DNA from: Lysobacterales bacterium
GTDB taxonomy: Bacteria; Pseudomonadota; Gammaproteobacteria; Xanthomonadales; Rhodanobacteraceae
DNA: 6,932 nt
Direction of reading: 5' to 3'
Assembly (NCBI GenBank): GCA_013298265.1
Contig: JAAFHE010000200.1
Coordinates: 1-6,932 of the forward strand
Below are positions 1-5,810 of the stretch, piece after piece (the stretch's first letter is position 1; each line of letters starts with the position of its first letter). A program made the translations under genes and the position numbers. The notes beneath the pieces are model-generated. The model saw only the letters and a program-made list of their open reading frames with translations, was not told the origin of the DNA and searched no databases.

Positions 1-1701
1 CGCGCTAAAGCGGCGCGTGCTGCCGTCGATCTCGGCGCTGAAGCCGCCGTCGGCGAACAGCGCGTTGCGCACGACCGCATGGGTGCCATTCCAGTCGAGG
101 CTGTACTGGCCGTTCGCGCCGTGCGCGGCGATCTCGACGCGTTCGCCGGCGTGCACGAGCGCGACGACGCGCTTGCCCGGATGGCCCAGGCGCCAGCCGT
201 CGGCGCGCGCCCAGGGCGAGTGCGGGTCGTTGCCGGTCGCGGCGAGCCGCGGCGCGGCGGTTTCCTGGTCGAGCAGCACGGCTGTCGCGGCCGCGGCGTA
301 CAGCGCAGCGGGCACGGGCTCCGCGCTCTGCGGCAGGAATTCGTCGAGATGACGGTCGAGGTAGCCCGTGTCGATCGTCGCGCCGGTCACGGCCGGATGA
401 CGCACCAGGCGCTCGAGGAATTCGACGTTCGACTTCGGCCCGACGATCTGCGTCGCGGCAAGCGCTTCACGCATGCGCTGCAGTGCTTCGCCGCGGTTTT
501 TGTCCCAGACGATGAGCTTGGCGATCATCGGGTCGTAGAAGATCGACACGGTGTCGCCCTCGATCACGCCGCCGTCGATGCGCACATGGGACGAGGGCGG
601 CGGCAGGCGCAGGGTGGTCAGGCGGCCCGAACCCGGCAGGAAATTCTGCGCCGGATCCTCGGCGTACAGGCGCAGCTCGATTGCATGGCCGTCGGCGGGA
701 ATTGATTTGTTGCGCACGAGCGAGCCGGGCAGTGCTTCGCCGGCGGCGACGCGCAGCTGCAGCTCGACCAGATCGAGATTCAGGGTCAGCTCGGTGACCG
801 GATGTTCGACCTGCAGGCGCGTATTGATTTCCATAAAGTAGAAATCGCCGCCTTGTCCCACGATGAACTCGACCGTGCCGGCATTGCTGTAGTCGATCGC
901 ACGGGCCGCAGCGATGGCCGCGTCGCCCATGCGTGTGCGCAGTTCCGGCGTGACGAAGGGCGAGGGCGCCTCTTCCAGCACTTTCTGGTAGCGGCGCTGC
1001 GCCGAGCACTCGCGTTCGTTGAGATGCACGATGTTGCCGTGTGTGTCGCCGAACACCTGGAATTCGATGTGGCGTGGCTTCTCGACATAGCGTTCGAGCA
1101 GCACGCGGTCGCGGCCGAACGCGTTCTTCGCCTCGCGCTGGCAGGATTCGAGGCTGGCGGCGAATTCGTCCGCCGAACGCACCACGCGCATGCCCTTGCC
1201 GCCGCCGCCGTGGGCCGCCTTGATCATCAGCGGATAGCCGACGCGGCCGGCTTCGCGTGCGAGTACGGCCGGATCCTGGTCCTCGCCGGTATAGCCGGGT
1301 ACCACCGGCACCTTGTGTTCCTGCATCAGGATCTTGGCGCCGGCCTTGGAGCCCATCTTGCGCATCGAGGCTGCGCTCGGGCCGATGAAGACGATGCCGG
1401 CAGTCTCGACCGACTCGGCGAAGTCGGCGTTCTCCGACAGGAAGCCGTAGCCCGGATGGATGGCTTGCGCGCCGCTCTTCTTCGCGACATCCAGGATCAC
1501 GTCGCCGCGCAGGTAGGAATCCGCCGGACGCGAACCGCCGATCGGCCAGGCTTCGTCGGCCAGACGCACATGCTGCGCTGTCGCGTCGGCCTCGGAATAC
1601 ACCGCGACCGTCGCGATGCCGAGTCGGCGGCAGGTGCGGATCACGCGGCAGGCGATTTCACCGCGGTTGGCTATGAGTACCTTCGAAAACAGTCCTTGCA
1701 T
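1..1701 (-). CDS. liuD: Methylcrotonyl-CoA carboxylase biotin-carboxylase (alpha) subunit, C-terminus cut by window edge
   Basis: An uninterrupted frame runs from ATG at 1701 off the left edge (567 codons visible). It is the ATP-dependent biotin carboxylase chain of a biotin-dependent acyl-CoA carboxylase. Visible motifs are the N-terminal KVLIANRGEIACRVIR, GYGFLSEN (about 84-91), the ATP-grasp loop HGGGGKGM (164-171), ERECSAQRRYQK (229-240) and FMEINTRLQVEHPVTE (289-304). The last holds the Glu291, Asn293, Arg295, Gln297 and Glu299 expected at the active site. AEDPAQNFLP follows near 347. Residues after about 450 would be the BT domain; the biotinyl domain with its lysine lies outside the window. 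The chain runs past the roughly 450 residues of stand-alone AccC, so it is a fused MCC/PCC/GCC-type alpha subunit. LiuC in the same cluster favours methylcrotonyl-CoA (leucine breakdown) as substrate. No beta subunit is visible. Substrate choice is inference; the biotin carboxylase call is firm. Confidence 0.9.
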   Translation of the reverse strand, partial: MQGLFSKVLIANRGEIACRVIRTCRRLGIATVAVYSEADATAQHVRLADEAWPIGGSRPADSYLRGDVILDVAKKSGAQAIHPGYGFLSENADFAESVETAGIVFIGPSAASMRKMGSKAGAKILMQEHKVPVVPGYTGEDQDPAVLAREAGRVGYPLMIKAAHGGGGKGMRVVRSADEFAASLESCQREAKNAFGRDRVLLERYVEKPRHIEFQVFGDTHGNIVHLNERECSAQRRYQKVLEEAPSPFVTPELRTRMGDAAIAAARAIDYSNAGTVEFIVGQGGDFYFMEINTRLQVEHPVTELTLNLDLVELQLRVAAGEALPGSLVRNKSIPADGHAIELRLYAEDPAQNFLPGSGRLTTLRLPPPSSHVRIDGGVIEGDTVSIFYDPMIAKLIVWDKNRGEALQRMREALAATQIVGPKSNVEFLERLVRHPAVTGATIDTGYLDRHLDEFLPQSAEPVPAALYAAAATAVLLDQETAAPRLAATGNDPHSPWARADGWRLGHPGKRVVALVHAGERVEIAAHGANGQYSLDWNGTHAVVRNALFADGGFSAEIDGSTRRFSA

Positions 1702-1707
1702 CGTGTG

Positions 1708-1713
1708 CCTTCC
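1708..1713 (-). promoter_or_regulatory. Ribosome binding site of liuD/mccA
   Basis: On the minus strand this reads GGAAGG, 6 nt before the ATG at 1701. It supports that start, which also coincides with the family's usual N-terminus. Confidence 0.6.
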
Positions 1714-1730
1714 GGTTGTTTGGCGTCGGC

Positions 1731-1749
1731 GCCGGCCATCGCGGCCGGC
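1731..1749 (-). other. GC hairpin in the VOC-liuD spacer
   Basis: GCCGGCC (1731-1737) and GGCCGGC (1743-1749) form a 7-bp stem with a 5-nt loop. No U-run follows in the direction of transcription, so a classical terminator is unlikely. It may be an mRNA processing or stability element, or chance in GC-rich DNA. Confidence 0.35.
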
Positions 1750-1767
1750 CTGCTGATTGTTTGCCAC

Positions 1768-1783
1768 TGACGGTCGCCCGTCA
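1768..1783 (-). other. Hairpin with GCGA tetraloop just after the VOC stop codon
   Basis: TGACGG (1768-1773) and CCGTCA (1778-1783) pair as a perfect 6-bp stem. In the minus-strand transcript the loop is GCGA, a GNRA-type tetraloop, starting one base after the VOC stop codon. There is no U-run, so a role as a 3'-end stabiliser or weak attenuator is more plausible than full termination. Role is inferred. Confidence 0.35.
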
Positions 1784-1784
1784 C

Positions 1785-2174
1785 TCACTCGGGCTTGTGA
1801 CAGACCGCTTCGAGATTGTGGCCGTCCGGGTCGATGACGAACGCGCCGTAATAGTTGGGGTGGTACATCGTGCGAATGCCCGGCGGGCCGTTGTCCTTCG
1901 CGCCGGCGGTGATCGCCGCGGCGTAGAACGCATCCACGGCTGCGCGATTTTCCGCGACCAGCGCCACGTGCAGTCCGTGGCGCGTCGCTTCGCCACCGGT
2001 GCCGATCCAGAAATCCGGCTTGCCCGTGCCGAAGCCCGCATGGCGCGAACCGTTGCCGGTCATCTCCGGCGTGACTTCCATGACGAGCCCATGGCCCAGC
2101 GGCGCGAGCACGGTCTTGTAGAACGCGAGGCTGCGATCGAAATCGGAAACGGTGAAACCGAGGTGGTCGATCAT
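1785..2174 (-). CDS. VOC-family (glyoxalase/dioxygenase fold) protein, function unknown
   Basis: A 129-residue protein with a single vicinal-oxygen-chelate module pair. The N-terminal half opens IDHLGFTVSDFDRSLAFY. The C-terminal half runs from HGLHVALVAE to the family-typical FVIDPDGHNLEAVCH. Candidate metal ligands by position are His4, His69 and Glu122, a partial 2-His/1-Glu set; the partner residue may come from a dimer mate. No signal peptide or membrane segment is seen, so it is probably cytoplasmic. The frame stays open upstream to an ATG at 2360, but the start at 2174 has AAGGAG 7 nt before it and begins exactly at the domain's first strand. It lies between liuC and the carboxylase gene on the same strand, suggesting a role tied to acyl-CoA or leucine metabolism, or detoxification of a by-product. 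Substrate cannot be told from sequence. It lacks features that would identify it as glyoxalase I or methylmalonyl-CoA epimerase. Confidence 0.85.
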   Translation of the reverse strand: MIDHLGFTVSDFDRSLAFYKTVLAPLGHGLVMEVTPEMTGNGSRHAGFGTGKPDFWIGTGGEATRHGLHVALVAENRAAVDAFYAAAITAGAKDNGPPGIRTMYHPNYYGAFVIDPDGHNLEAVCHKPE

Positions 2175-2181
2175 GTCAGGA

Positions 2182-2187
2182 CTCCTT
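2182..2187 (-). promoter_or_regulatory. Strong ribosome binding site deciding the VOC gene start
   Basis: On the minus strand this reads AAGGAG, 7 nt before the ATG at 2174. It is the reason for choosing the 129-residue product over the 191-residue open frame that begins at 2360 inside the end of liuC. Confidence 0.75.
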
Positions 2188-2331
2188 GACTCAGTGTGAT
2201 CCGGCACATCAGTCGCCGCATTCTCCGACTCCAGCGCAGCGTAAATGCAGCGGAGCACGTCATCGCATCGTGTGAGTACGTCGTTGTTCCAGAAACAAAG
2301 AATCGTAAAGCCGTCTTGCAGGAGCCGATGG

Positions 2332-3126
2332 TCAGCATTCTTTCGCCCAATCAGGCGCACGTTTGTCGAGGAAGGCGCTCAGTCCATGCTGGCCTTCGGC
2401 CGACACGCGCAGGCGCGCAATGAGTGCGGCGTTGTGTTCGTCGAGCGTGCGCTGCTGGCCGTCGCTCATGCCGGCCATGGTCAGGGCGAGGTGCTTGGCT
2501 TCGCGCTGGGCGAGCGGGCCGCCCTTGCCCAGCCAGTGCAGGCTGCGGTCGACGGCGGCGTCGAGCTGGTCGGCGGGGACGGCTTCGTGCAGCAGGCCGA
2601 TGCGCTGGGCGTCGGCAGCGCCGAAGACTTCGCCGGTGATGAACAGACGGCGCGCATGACGCGCGCCGATCGCGGCGATGACATAGGGTGAGATCACCGC
2701 CGGCACCAGGCCGAGCTTCACTTCCGATAGCGAGAACTTGGCCGTGTCCACGCCGATCGCGATGTCGCAGCAGGCGACGAGGCCGACGCCGCCACCGTAG
2801 GCGGCGCCGTTGACGCGCGCGAGGGTCGGCTTGGACAGGTAATTCAGCGTGCGCATCAGCGCGGCGAGCTTTAGCGAGTCGGCGCGGTTGTCGGCCTCGC
2901 TGGCCTGCGCCATTGAGCGCATCCAGTTGAGATCGGCGCCGGCGGAGAAGGAGGAACCTTCGCCGGTCAGCACGACGGCGCGGATAGCCGTGTCGGCATC
3001 GAGCTGCTGCAGCGTCGCCGTGAGTTCGGCGATGAGCCCCTCGTCGAACGCGTTGTGCACGCCGGGCCGGTTCAGGCGTATCTCGGCGACGGCGCCACGG
3101 ACGGCCAGCGCTACGGATGCGGTCAT
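2332..3126 (-). CDS. liuC: Methylglutaconyl-CoA hydratase / enoyl-CoA hydratase-isomerase family, LiuC type
   Basis: A 264-residue crotonase-fold protein of normal family length. In leucine/isovalerate catabolism LiuC adds water to 3-methylglutaconyl-CoA to give HMG-CoA. The oxyanion-hole segments are FSAGADLNWM (60-69) and AAYGGGVGL (108-116), followed by CCDIAI. Glu135 in FSLSEVKLGL matches the second catalytic glutamate of enoyl-CoA hydratases (Glu164 in the rat enzyme). The first (Glu144 in rat) is replaced by Gly115. From memory, the FSAGADLNWM, YGGGVGLVACCDIAI and PAVISPYV segments are typical of LiuC proteins, so the glycine is probably a subfamily trait. The start at 3126 has a double Shine-Dalgarno sequence and begins at the first beta strand; the frame is open to 3210 but the extra residues look unconserved. 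It is the first gene of the minus-strand cluster, ahead of VOC and the carboxylase subunit. A generic enoyl-CoA hydratase is the alternative. Confidence 0.88.
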   Translation of the reverse strand: MTASVALAVRGAVAEIRLNRPGVHNAFDEGLIAELTATLQQLDADTAIRAVVLTGEGSSFSAGADLNWMRSMAQASEADNRADSLKLAALMRTLNYLSKPTLARVNGAAYGGGVGLVACCDIAIGVDTAKFSLSEVKLGLVPAVISPYVIAAIGARHARRLFITGEVFGAADAQRIGLLHEAVPADQLDAAVDRSLHWLGKGGPLAQREAKHLALTMAGMSDGQQRTLDEHNAALIARLRVSAEGQHGLSAFLDKRAPDWAKEC

Positions 3127-3131
3127 GGATC

Positions 3132-3140
3132 CCTCCCTCC
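3132..3140 (-). promoter_or_regulatory. Tandem Shine-Dalgarno sequence of liuC
   Basis: On the minus strand GGAGGGAGG places two overlapping GGAGG motifs 5 and 9 nt before the ATG at 3126. This fixes the liuC start in preference to the upstream in-frame ATG at 3210. Confidence 0.7.
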
Positions 3141-3163
3141 GGGTTTGCGGCAGCGAAAGCCGG

Positions 3164-3169
3164 ATCATA
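3164..3169 (-). promoter_or_regulatory. Possible -10 element for the liuC cluster
   Basis: TATGAT on the minus strand, about 38 nt upstream of the liuC ATG, matches the sigma-70 -10 consensus at five of six positions. No convincing -35 hexamer is present at 16-18 bp spacing, so this is a candidate only. I did not recognise an inverted-repeat operator of the LiuR type next to it. Confidence 0.3.
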
Positions 3170-3337
3170 GCGGTGCCGGCGCGAATAGGCCGGGTTCCAG
3201 GTCCGGACATCTATGGGCGTACGGTTTCGCTGGGATGTGGCGACGGCGGCGGGGGCGTTGCGGCGGCGTCCGGCGGCTGTCATCGGATCGCGACGGAGCC
3301 GGCGAAGGTCGAAGCCCCGCAGGCGGACATATCTGGA

Positions 3338-3343
3338 TATAAT
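3338..3343 (+). promoter_or_regulatory. Likely -10 element of the feo operon promoter
   Basis: A perfect TATAAT lies 33 nt before the proposed feoA GTG, in an abrupt AT-rich patch of otherwise GC-rich DNA. No clear -35 hexamer is seen 15-19 bp upstream, and the TG dinucleotide upstream (3334-3335) is one base off the extended -10 position. The AT-rich run just after it (ATTCTTATTC, 3352-3361) could be part of a weak Fur site, since feo operons are commonly Fur-repressed, but it does not form a good 19-bp Fur box. Transcription probably starts near 3350, leaving a short leader. Confidence 0.5.
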
Positions 3344-3376
3344 CGCGAACCATTCTTATTCAGTGCGTATCTGCCT

Positions 3377-3625
3377 GTGCGACTTTCCGAACTGCTTCCG
3401 GGCAACACGGCCGTCGTGCGCGAGGTCGAAGATGTCGGCAGTGCCGATCCCATCGCCCGGCGCCTGCGGGACCTGGGTTTCGTCGCCGGCGAGCCGGTCA
3501 GGCTGGTCACGCGCGGACCGGTAGGCGGCGACCCGCTGCTGGTGCAGATCGGTTTCACGCGTTTCGCGCTGCGGCGTAGCGAGGCGGCCCGCGTATGGCT
3601 GCAGTCCGACGGAGCGGGCGCATGA
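3377..3625 (+). CDS. feoA: FeoA ferrous iron transport accessory protein
   Basis: A small cytoplasmic SH3-like protein (82 residues with the GTG start) that assists the FeoB iron transporter. It begins RLSELLPGNTAVVREVE and continues with IARRLRDLGFVAGEPVRLV, the signature FeoA segment, then a GGDPLLVQIGFTRFALRR beta-strand region. Length fits the family's usual 75-90. No ATG lies close to the domain start; the GTG at 3377 matches where FeoA proteins usually begin (MRLSEL). No Shine-Dalgarno sequence is apparent before it, which is unusual compared with every other start in this window. The stop overlaps the feoB start by four bases (ATGA), showing translational coupling. It is the first gene of the feoA-feoB-Cys-rich operon. 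Confidence 0.9.
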   Translation: MRLSELLPGNTAVVREVEDVGSADPIARRLRDLGFVAGEPVRLVTRGPVGGDPLLVQIGFTRFALRRSEAARVWLQSDGAGA

Positions 3626-5460
3626 GCACCGAGGCTTTGCGCATCGCCCTCGTTGGCAATCCCAACTGCGGCAAGACCGCACTGTTCAACCTGCTGACCG
3701 GCAGCCGGCAGAAAGTCGCCAATTACGCCGGCGTCACGGTCGAACGCAAACAGGGCCGCTATACGGCGCCATCGGGGCGCGTGGTCGACCTGCTCGATCT
3801 GCCGGGCGCCTACAGCCTCGATGCGGCGAGTCCGGACGAGGCGATCACGCGTGACGTCTGTCTTGGCATCGCCGCCGGCGAAACGCGGCCGGACCTGCTG
3901 GTCTGCGTCGCTGACGCGACCAACCTGCGCCTGCACCTGCGTTTCGTGCTCGAAGTGCGCCGCCTTGGCCTGCCCGTCGTGCTGGCGCTGAACATGATGG
4001 ATGCGGCTTCGCGGCGTGGCATCCGCATCGATATCGCGGCACTCGAGCGCGAACTCGGCATTCCGGTCATCGAAACCGTCGCGGTCAGGCGTGCCGGCGC
4101 CAAGGCGCTGGTCGAGCGCCTCGACCTGGCCGTGCCGCTGCCGGCCATGACCAGCGCCAGCGATGCCGATCTGCATGCAGAAGTGCGCCAGTTGCTCCGT
4201 GCTGCCGTCAGCATGCCGTCGCGCACGGCAGCCACGGACGATGCGATTGATCGCGTGGCGCTGCATCCGGTCTGGGGACTCATCCTGCTGGCCGGCCTGA
4301 TGTTCCTGATCTTCCAGAGCGTGTTCTCCTGGGCCGGGCCGCTGATGGAAGGCATCGAAGGCGGCATCAAGCTGCTCGGCGAGTGGAGCGTCGCGACCCT
4401 GCCCGACGGACCGCTGCGCAGCCTGCTCAACGACGGGGTGTTCGCCGGCATCGGCGGCGTGCTCGTGTTCCTGCCGCAGATCCTGATCCTGTTCCTGTTC
4501 ATCCTCGCGCTCGAGGAATCCGGCTATCTGCCGCGCGCGGCGTTCCTGCTCGATCGCCTGATGTTCAAGGCTGGCCTGAGCGGTCGCTCCTTCATCCCGC
4601 TGCTGTCGAGCTTCGCCTGTGCAATCCCCGGCATCATGGCCACGCGCAGCATCCAGGATCCGCGCGACCGCCTGACCACGATCATGGTCGCGCCGTTGAT
4701 GACGTGTTCGGCGCGGCTGCCGGTGTATACGCTGCTGATTGGCGCATTCATCCCGCAGCGCACGGTCGCCGGCCTCTTCAACCTCCAGGGCATCGTGCTG
4801 TTCGCGCTCTACGTCGCCGGCATCGCAAGCGCGCTCGGCGTCGCCTTCGTCATGAAGCGCTTGCGCCGCGACCGCAGCGAGCACGCGCTGATGCTCGAAC
4901 TGCCGTCGTATCGCTGGCCGCATCCGCGCGATCTTGCGATCGGCCTGTGGGAGCGCGGCTGGATCTTCATCCGGCGTGTCGGCGGCATCATCCTGGCGCT
5001 GACCATCCTGCTGTGGTTCCTGTCGAGCTATCCCGCGCCGCCGGAAGGCGCGACCGGCCCGGCGATCGACTACAGCCTCGCCGGCCGCATCGGCCGCTGG
5101 CTCGAGGTCGTATTCGCGCCGATCGGCTTCAACTGGCAGATCAGCATCGCGCTGGTTCCGGGCCTGGCCGCGCGCGAAGTCGCCGTGTCGGCGCTCGGCA
5201 CCGTGTATGCGCTGTCGGGATCCGACGAAACCGTGGCCGCGGCACTCGGCCCGCTGATCGCCGTGGAGTGGCCGCTCGCGACCGCGCTGTCGCTGCTGGT
5301 GTGGTTCATCTTCGCGCCGCAATGCCTGTCGACACTGGCTGTGATCCGGCGCGAGACGAATTCCTGGCGCAACGTGTGGATCGCCGCGGGCTATCTGTTC
5401 GGGCTCGCCTACGTCGCTTCGTTCATCACCTTCCAGATCACCCGCGTGCTGAGCGGATGA
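3622..5460 (+). CDS. feoB: FeoB ferrous iron transporter, short form
   Basis: A 612-residue inner-membrane Fe(II) transporter with an N-terminal G domain. G1 is GNPNCGKT (12-19), G2 is GVTVE with Thr39, G3 is DLPG (59-62), and G4 is NMMD (124-127). The first membrane segment begins near residue 215, so the soluble part is about 50 residues shorter than in E. coli FeoB (773 aa), and the C-terminus is also shorter. The membrane part contains the two Gate-type motifs: FACAIPGIMATR with Cys333 and PQCLSTLAVIRRE with Cys568. Around eight or more hydrophobic segments can be seen, ending in YLFGLAYVASFITFQITRVL. The start at 3622 overlaps the feoA stop (ATGA) and has GGAG 7 nt upstream; an in-frame ATG at 3595 lies inside feoA and is less likely. 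A four-base overlap with the next gene follows. Confidence 0.95.
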   Translation: MSTEALRIALVGNPNCGKTALFNLLTGSRQKVANYAGVTVERKQGRYTAPSGRVVDLLDLPGAYSLDAASPDEAITRDVCLGIAAGETRPDLLVCVADATNLRLHLRFVLEVRRLGLPVVLALNMMDAASRRGIRIDIAALERELGIPVIETVAVRRAGAKALVERLDLAVPLPAMTSASDADLHAEVRQLLRAAVSMPSRTAATDDAIDRVALHPVWGLILLAGLMFLIFQSVFSWAGPLMEGIEGGIKLLGEWSVATLPDGPLRSLLNDGVFAGIGGVLVFLPQILILFLFILALEESGYLPRAAFLLDRLMFKAGLSGRSFIPLLSSFACAIPGIMATRSIQDPRDRLTTIMVAPLMTCSARLPVYTLLIGAFIPQRTVAGLFNLQGIVLFALYVAGIASALGVAFVMKRLRRDRSEHALMLELPSYRWPHPRDLAIGLWERGWIFIRRVGGIILALTILLWFLSSYPAPPEGATGPAIDYSLAGRIGRWLEVVFAPIGFNWQISIALVPGLAAREVAVSALGTVYALSGSDETVAAALGPLIAVEWPLATALSLLVWFIFAPQCLSTLAVIRRETNSWRNVWIAAGYLFGLAYVASFITFQITRVLSG

Positions 5461-5810
5461 CCGCCTCGCTCGCCGTGCAATACGTCATCGTCGGCGCGAT
5501 CGTCGCGACCGCGGCGATCAGCGTGCTGCGCAAATACCTGCCGTCGGTCTGGGGCCGGGCGCTGGCGCGGATGGCCGATGGACTTGAAGCCTCGCGCATG
5601 CCGAAGTGGTCGCAACGCCTCGGTGCACGCCTGCGCGCGCGCATCCCGGCGAGTGTCGGCGGTGGCTGTGCGACGACGGGGGGGTGCAGTAGTTGTGGGG
5701 CTTGCGGGAGTTCCGACCCGGTGGTCAGTGCACCCGTGGCGATCCCGCTGGCCGAACCGCAGCCGGTGCGGCGGGCAAGCACGGCTGCACCTGCATCAGG
5801 ATCACAGTGA
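5457..5810 (+). CDS. Small Cys-rich single-pass membrane protein of the feo operon (DUF6587-like)
   Basis: A 117-residue protein whose ATG overlaps the feoB stop as ATGA, so it is almost certainly made with FeoB. Residues about 6-24 (AVQYVIVGAIVATAAISVL) form one membrane helix, followed by a basic, Arg-rich stretch (25-65) that would face the cytoplasm by the positive-inside rule. A cluster C71-x5-C77-x2-C80-x2-C83 then lies in a Gly/Ser-rich context. The tail (about 88-117) is Pro/Ala-rich and probably disordered. It occupies the place of feoC but lacks FeoC's winged-helix region. The layout (helix plus Cys cluster) resembles the FeoB-associated Cys-rich membrane proteins of Firmicutes and Bacteroidetes. 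I recall similar xanthomonad proteins as DUF6587, but could not check. A role in iron binding, Fe-S sensing or FeoB assembly is inference. Confidence 0.8.
   Translation: MTASLAVQYVIVGAIVATAAISVLRKYLPSVWGRALARMADGLEASRMPKWSQRLGARLRARIPASVGGGCATTGGCSSCGACGSSDPVVSAPVAIPLAEPQPVRRASTAAPASGSQ
5678..5708 (+). repeat. Poly-G tract (G7) and further G-runs within the Cys cluster coding sequence
   Basis: Seven consecutive G (5678-5684) are followed by GGGG (5697-5700) and GGG (5706-5708). They lie in the codons for Gly75-Gly84 of the Cys-rich protein. Counting the G7 as two runs gives four G3 runs, a permissive G-quadruplex pattern with one long (12-nt) loop. The homopolymer is also a place where slippage or sequencing error would shift the frame. 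Confidence 0.5.

Larger units (their letters stand above)
3127..3376. other. Divergent intergenic region between liuC and feoA
   Basis: These 250 bp separate two divergently transcribed clusters and should hold both promoters. The liuC side carries the SD and a TATGAT. The middle (about 3225-3300) is very GC-rich with GGC/GCG runs and no coding sense that I could see. The feoA side (3328-3362) turns sharply AT-rich and contains a consensus TATAAT. Short open frames across it have no recognisable protein content. Confidence 0.6.

Noticed and set aside
802..1770. 322-codon plus-strand open frame opposite the carboxylase gene
   Set aside because: The minus strand encodes unmistakable biotin-carboxylase motifs throughout; the plus-strand product has no recognisable features.
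2175..2360. N-terminal extension of the VOC protein to an ATG at 2360
   Set aside because: It overlaps the end of liuC, has no VOC homology, and the internal ATG at 2174 has a strong SD and starts at the domain boundary.
3127..3210. 28-residue N-terminal extension of LiuC from the ATG at 3210
   Set aside because: The tandem SD sits directly before 3126, and the extension runs through the likely promoter region with unconserved-looking residues.
3344..3362. Classical Fur box upstream of feoA
   Set aside because: AT-rich hexamer-like pieces are present, but no alignment to the 19-bp GATAATGATAATCATTATC consensus was convincing; mentioned only as a possibility.
3595..3621. Earlier feoB start at 3595
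   Set aside because: It would add nine residues inside feoA. The ATGA-coupled start at 3622 has a good SD and places the G1 motif at the usual distance.
3280..5322. 680-codon open frame antisense to feoA/feoB
   Set aside because: Composition is dominated by Arg, Gln, His, Asp and Glu with no domain pattern; it is the mirror of GC-rich third codon positions in feoB, which is clearly the real gene.
4383..5810. 475-codon open frame overlapping feoB in another frame
   Set aside because: The first 358 codons are an Arg/Ala/Pro-rich out-of-frame reading of feoB. Only the last 117, from the ATG at 5457, form a real gene, reported separately.
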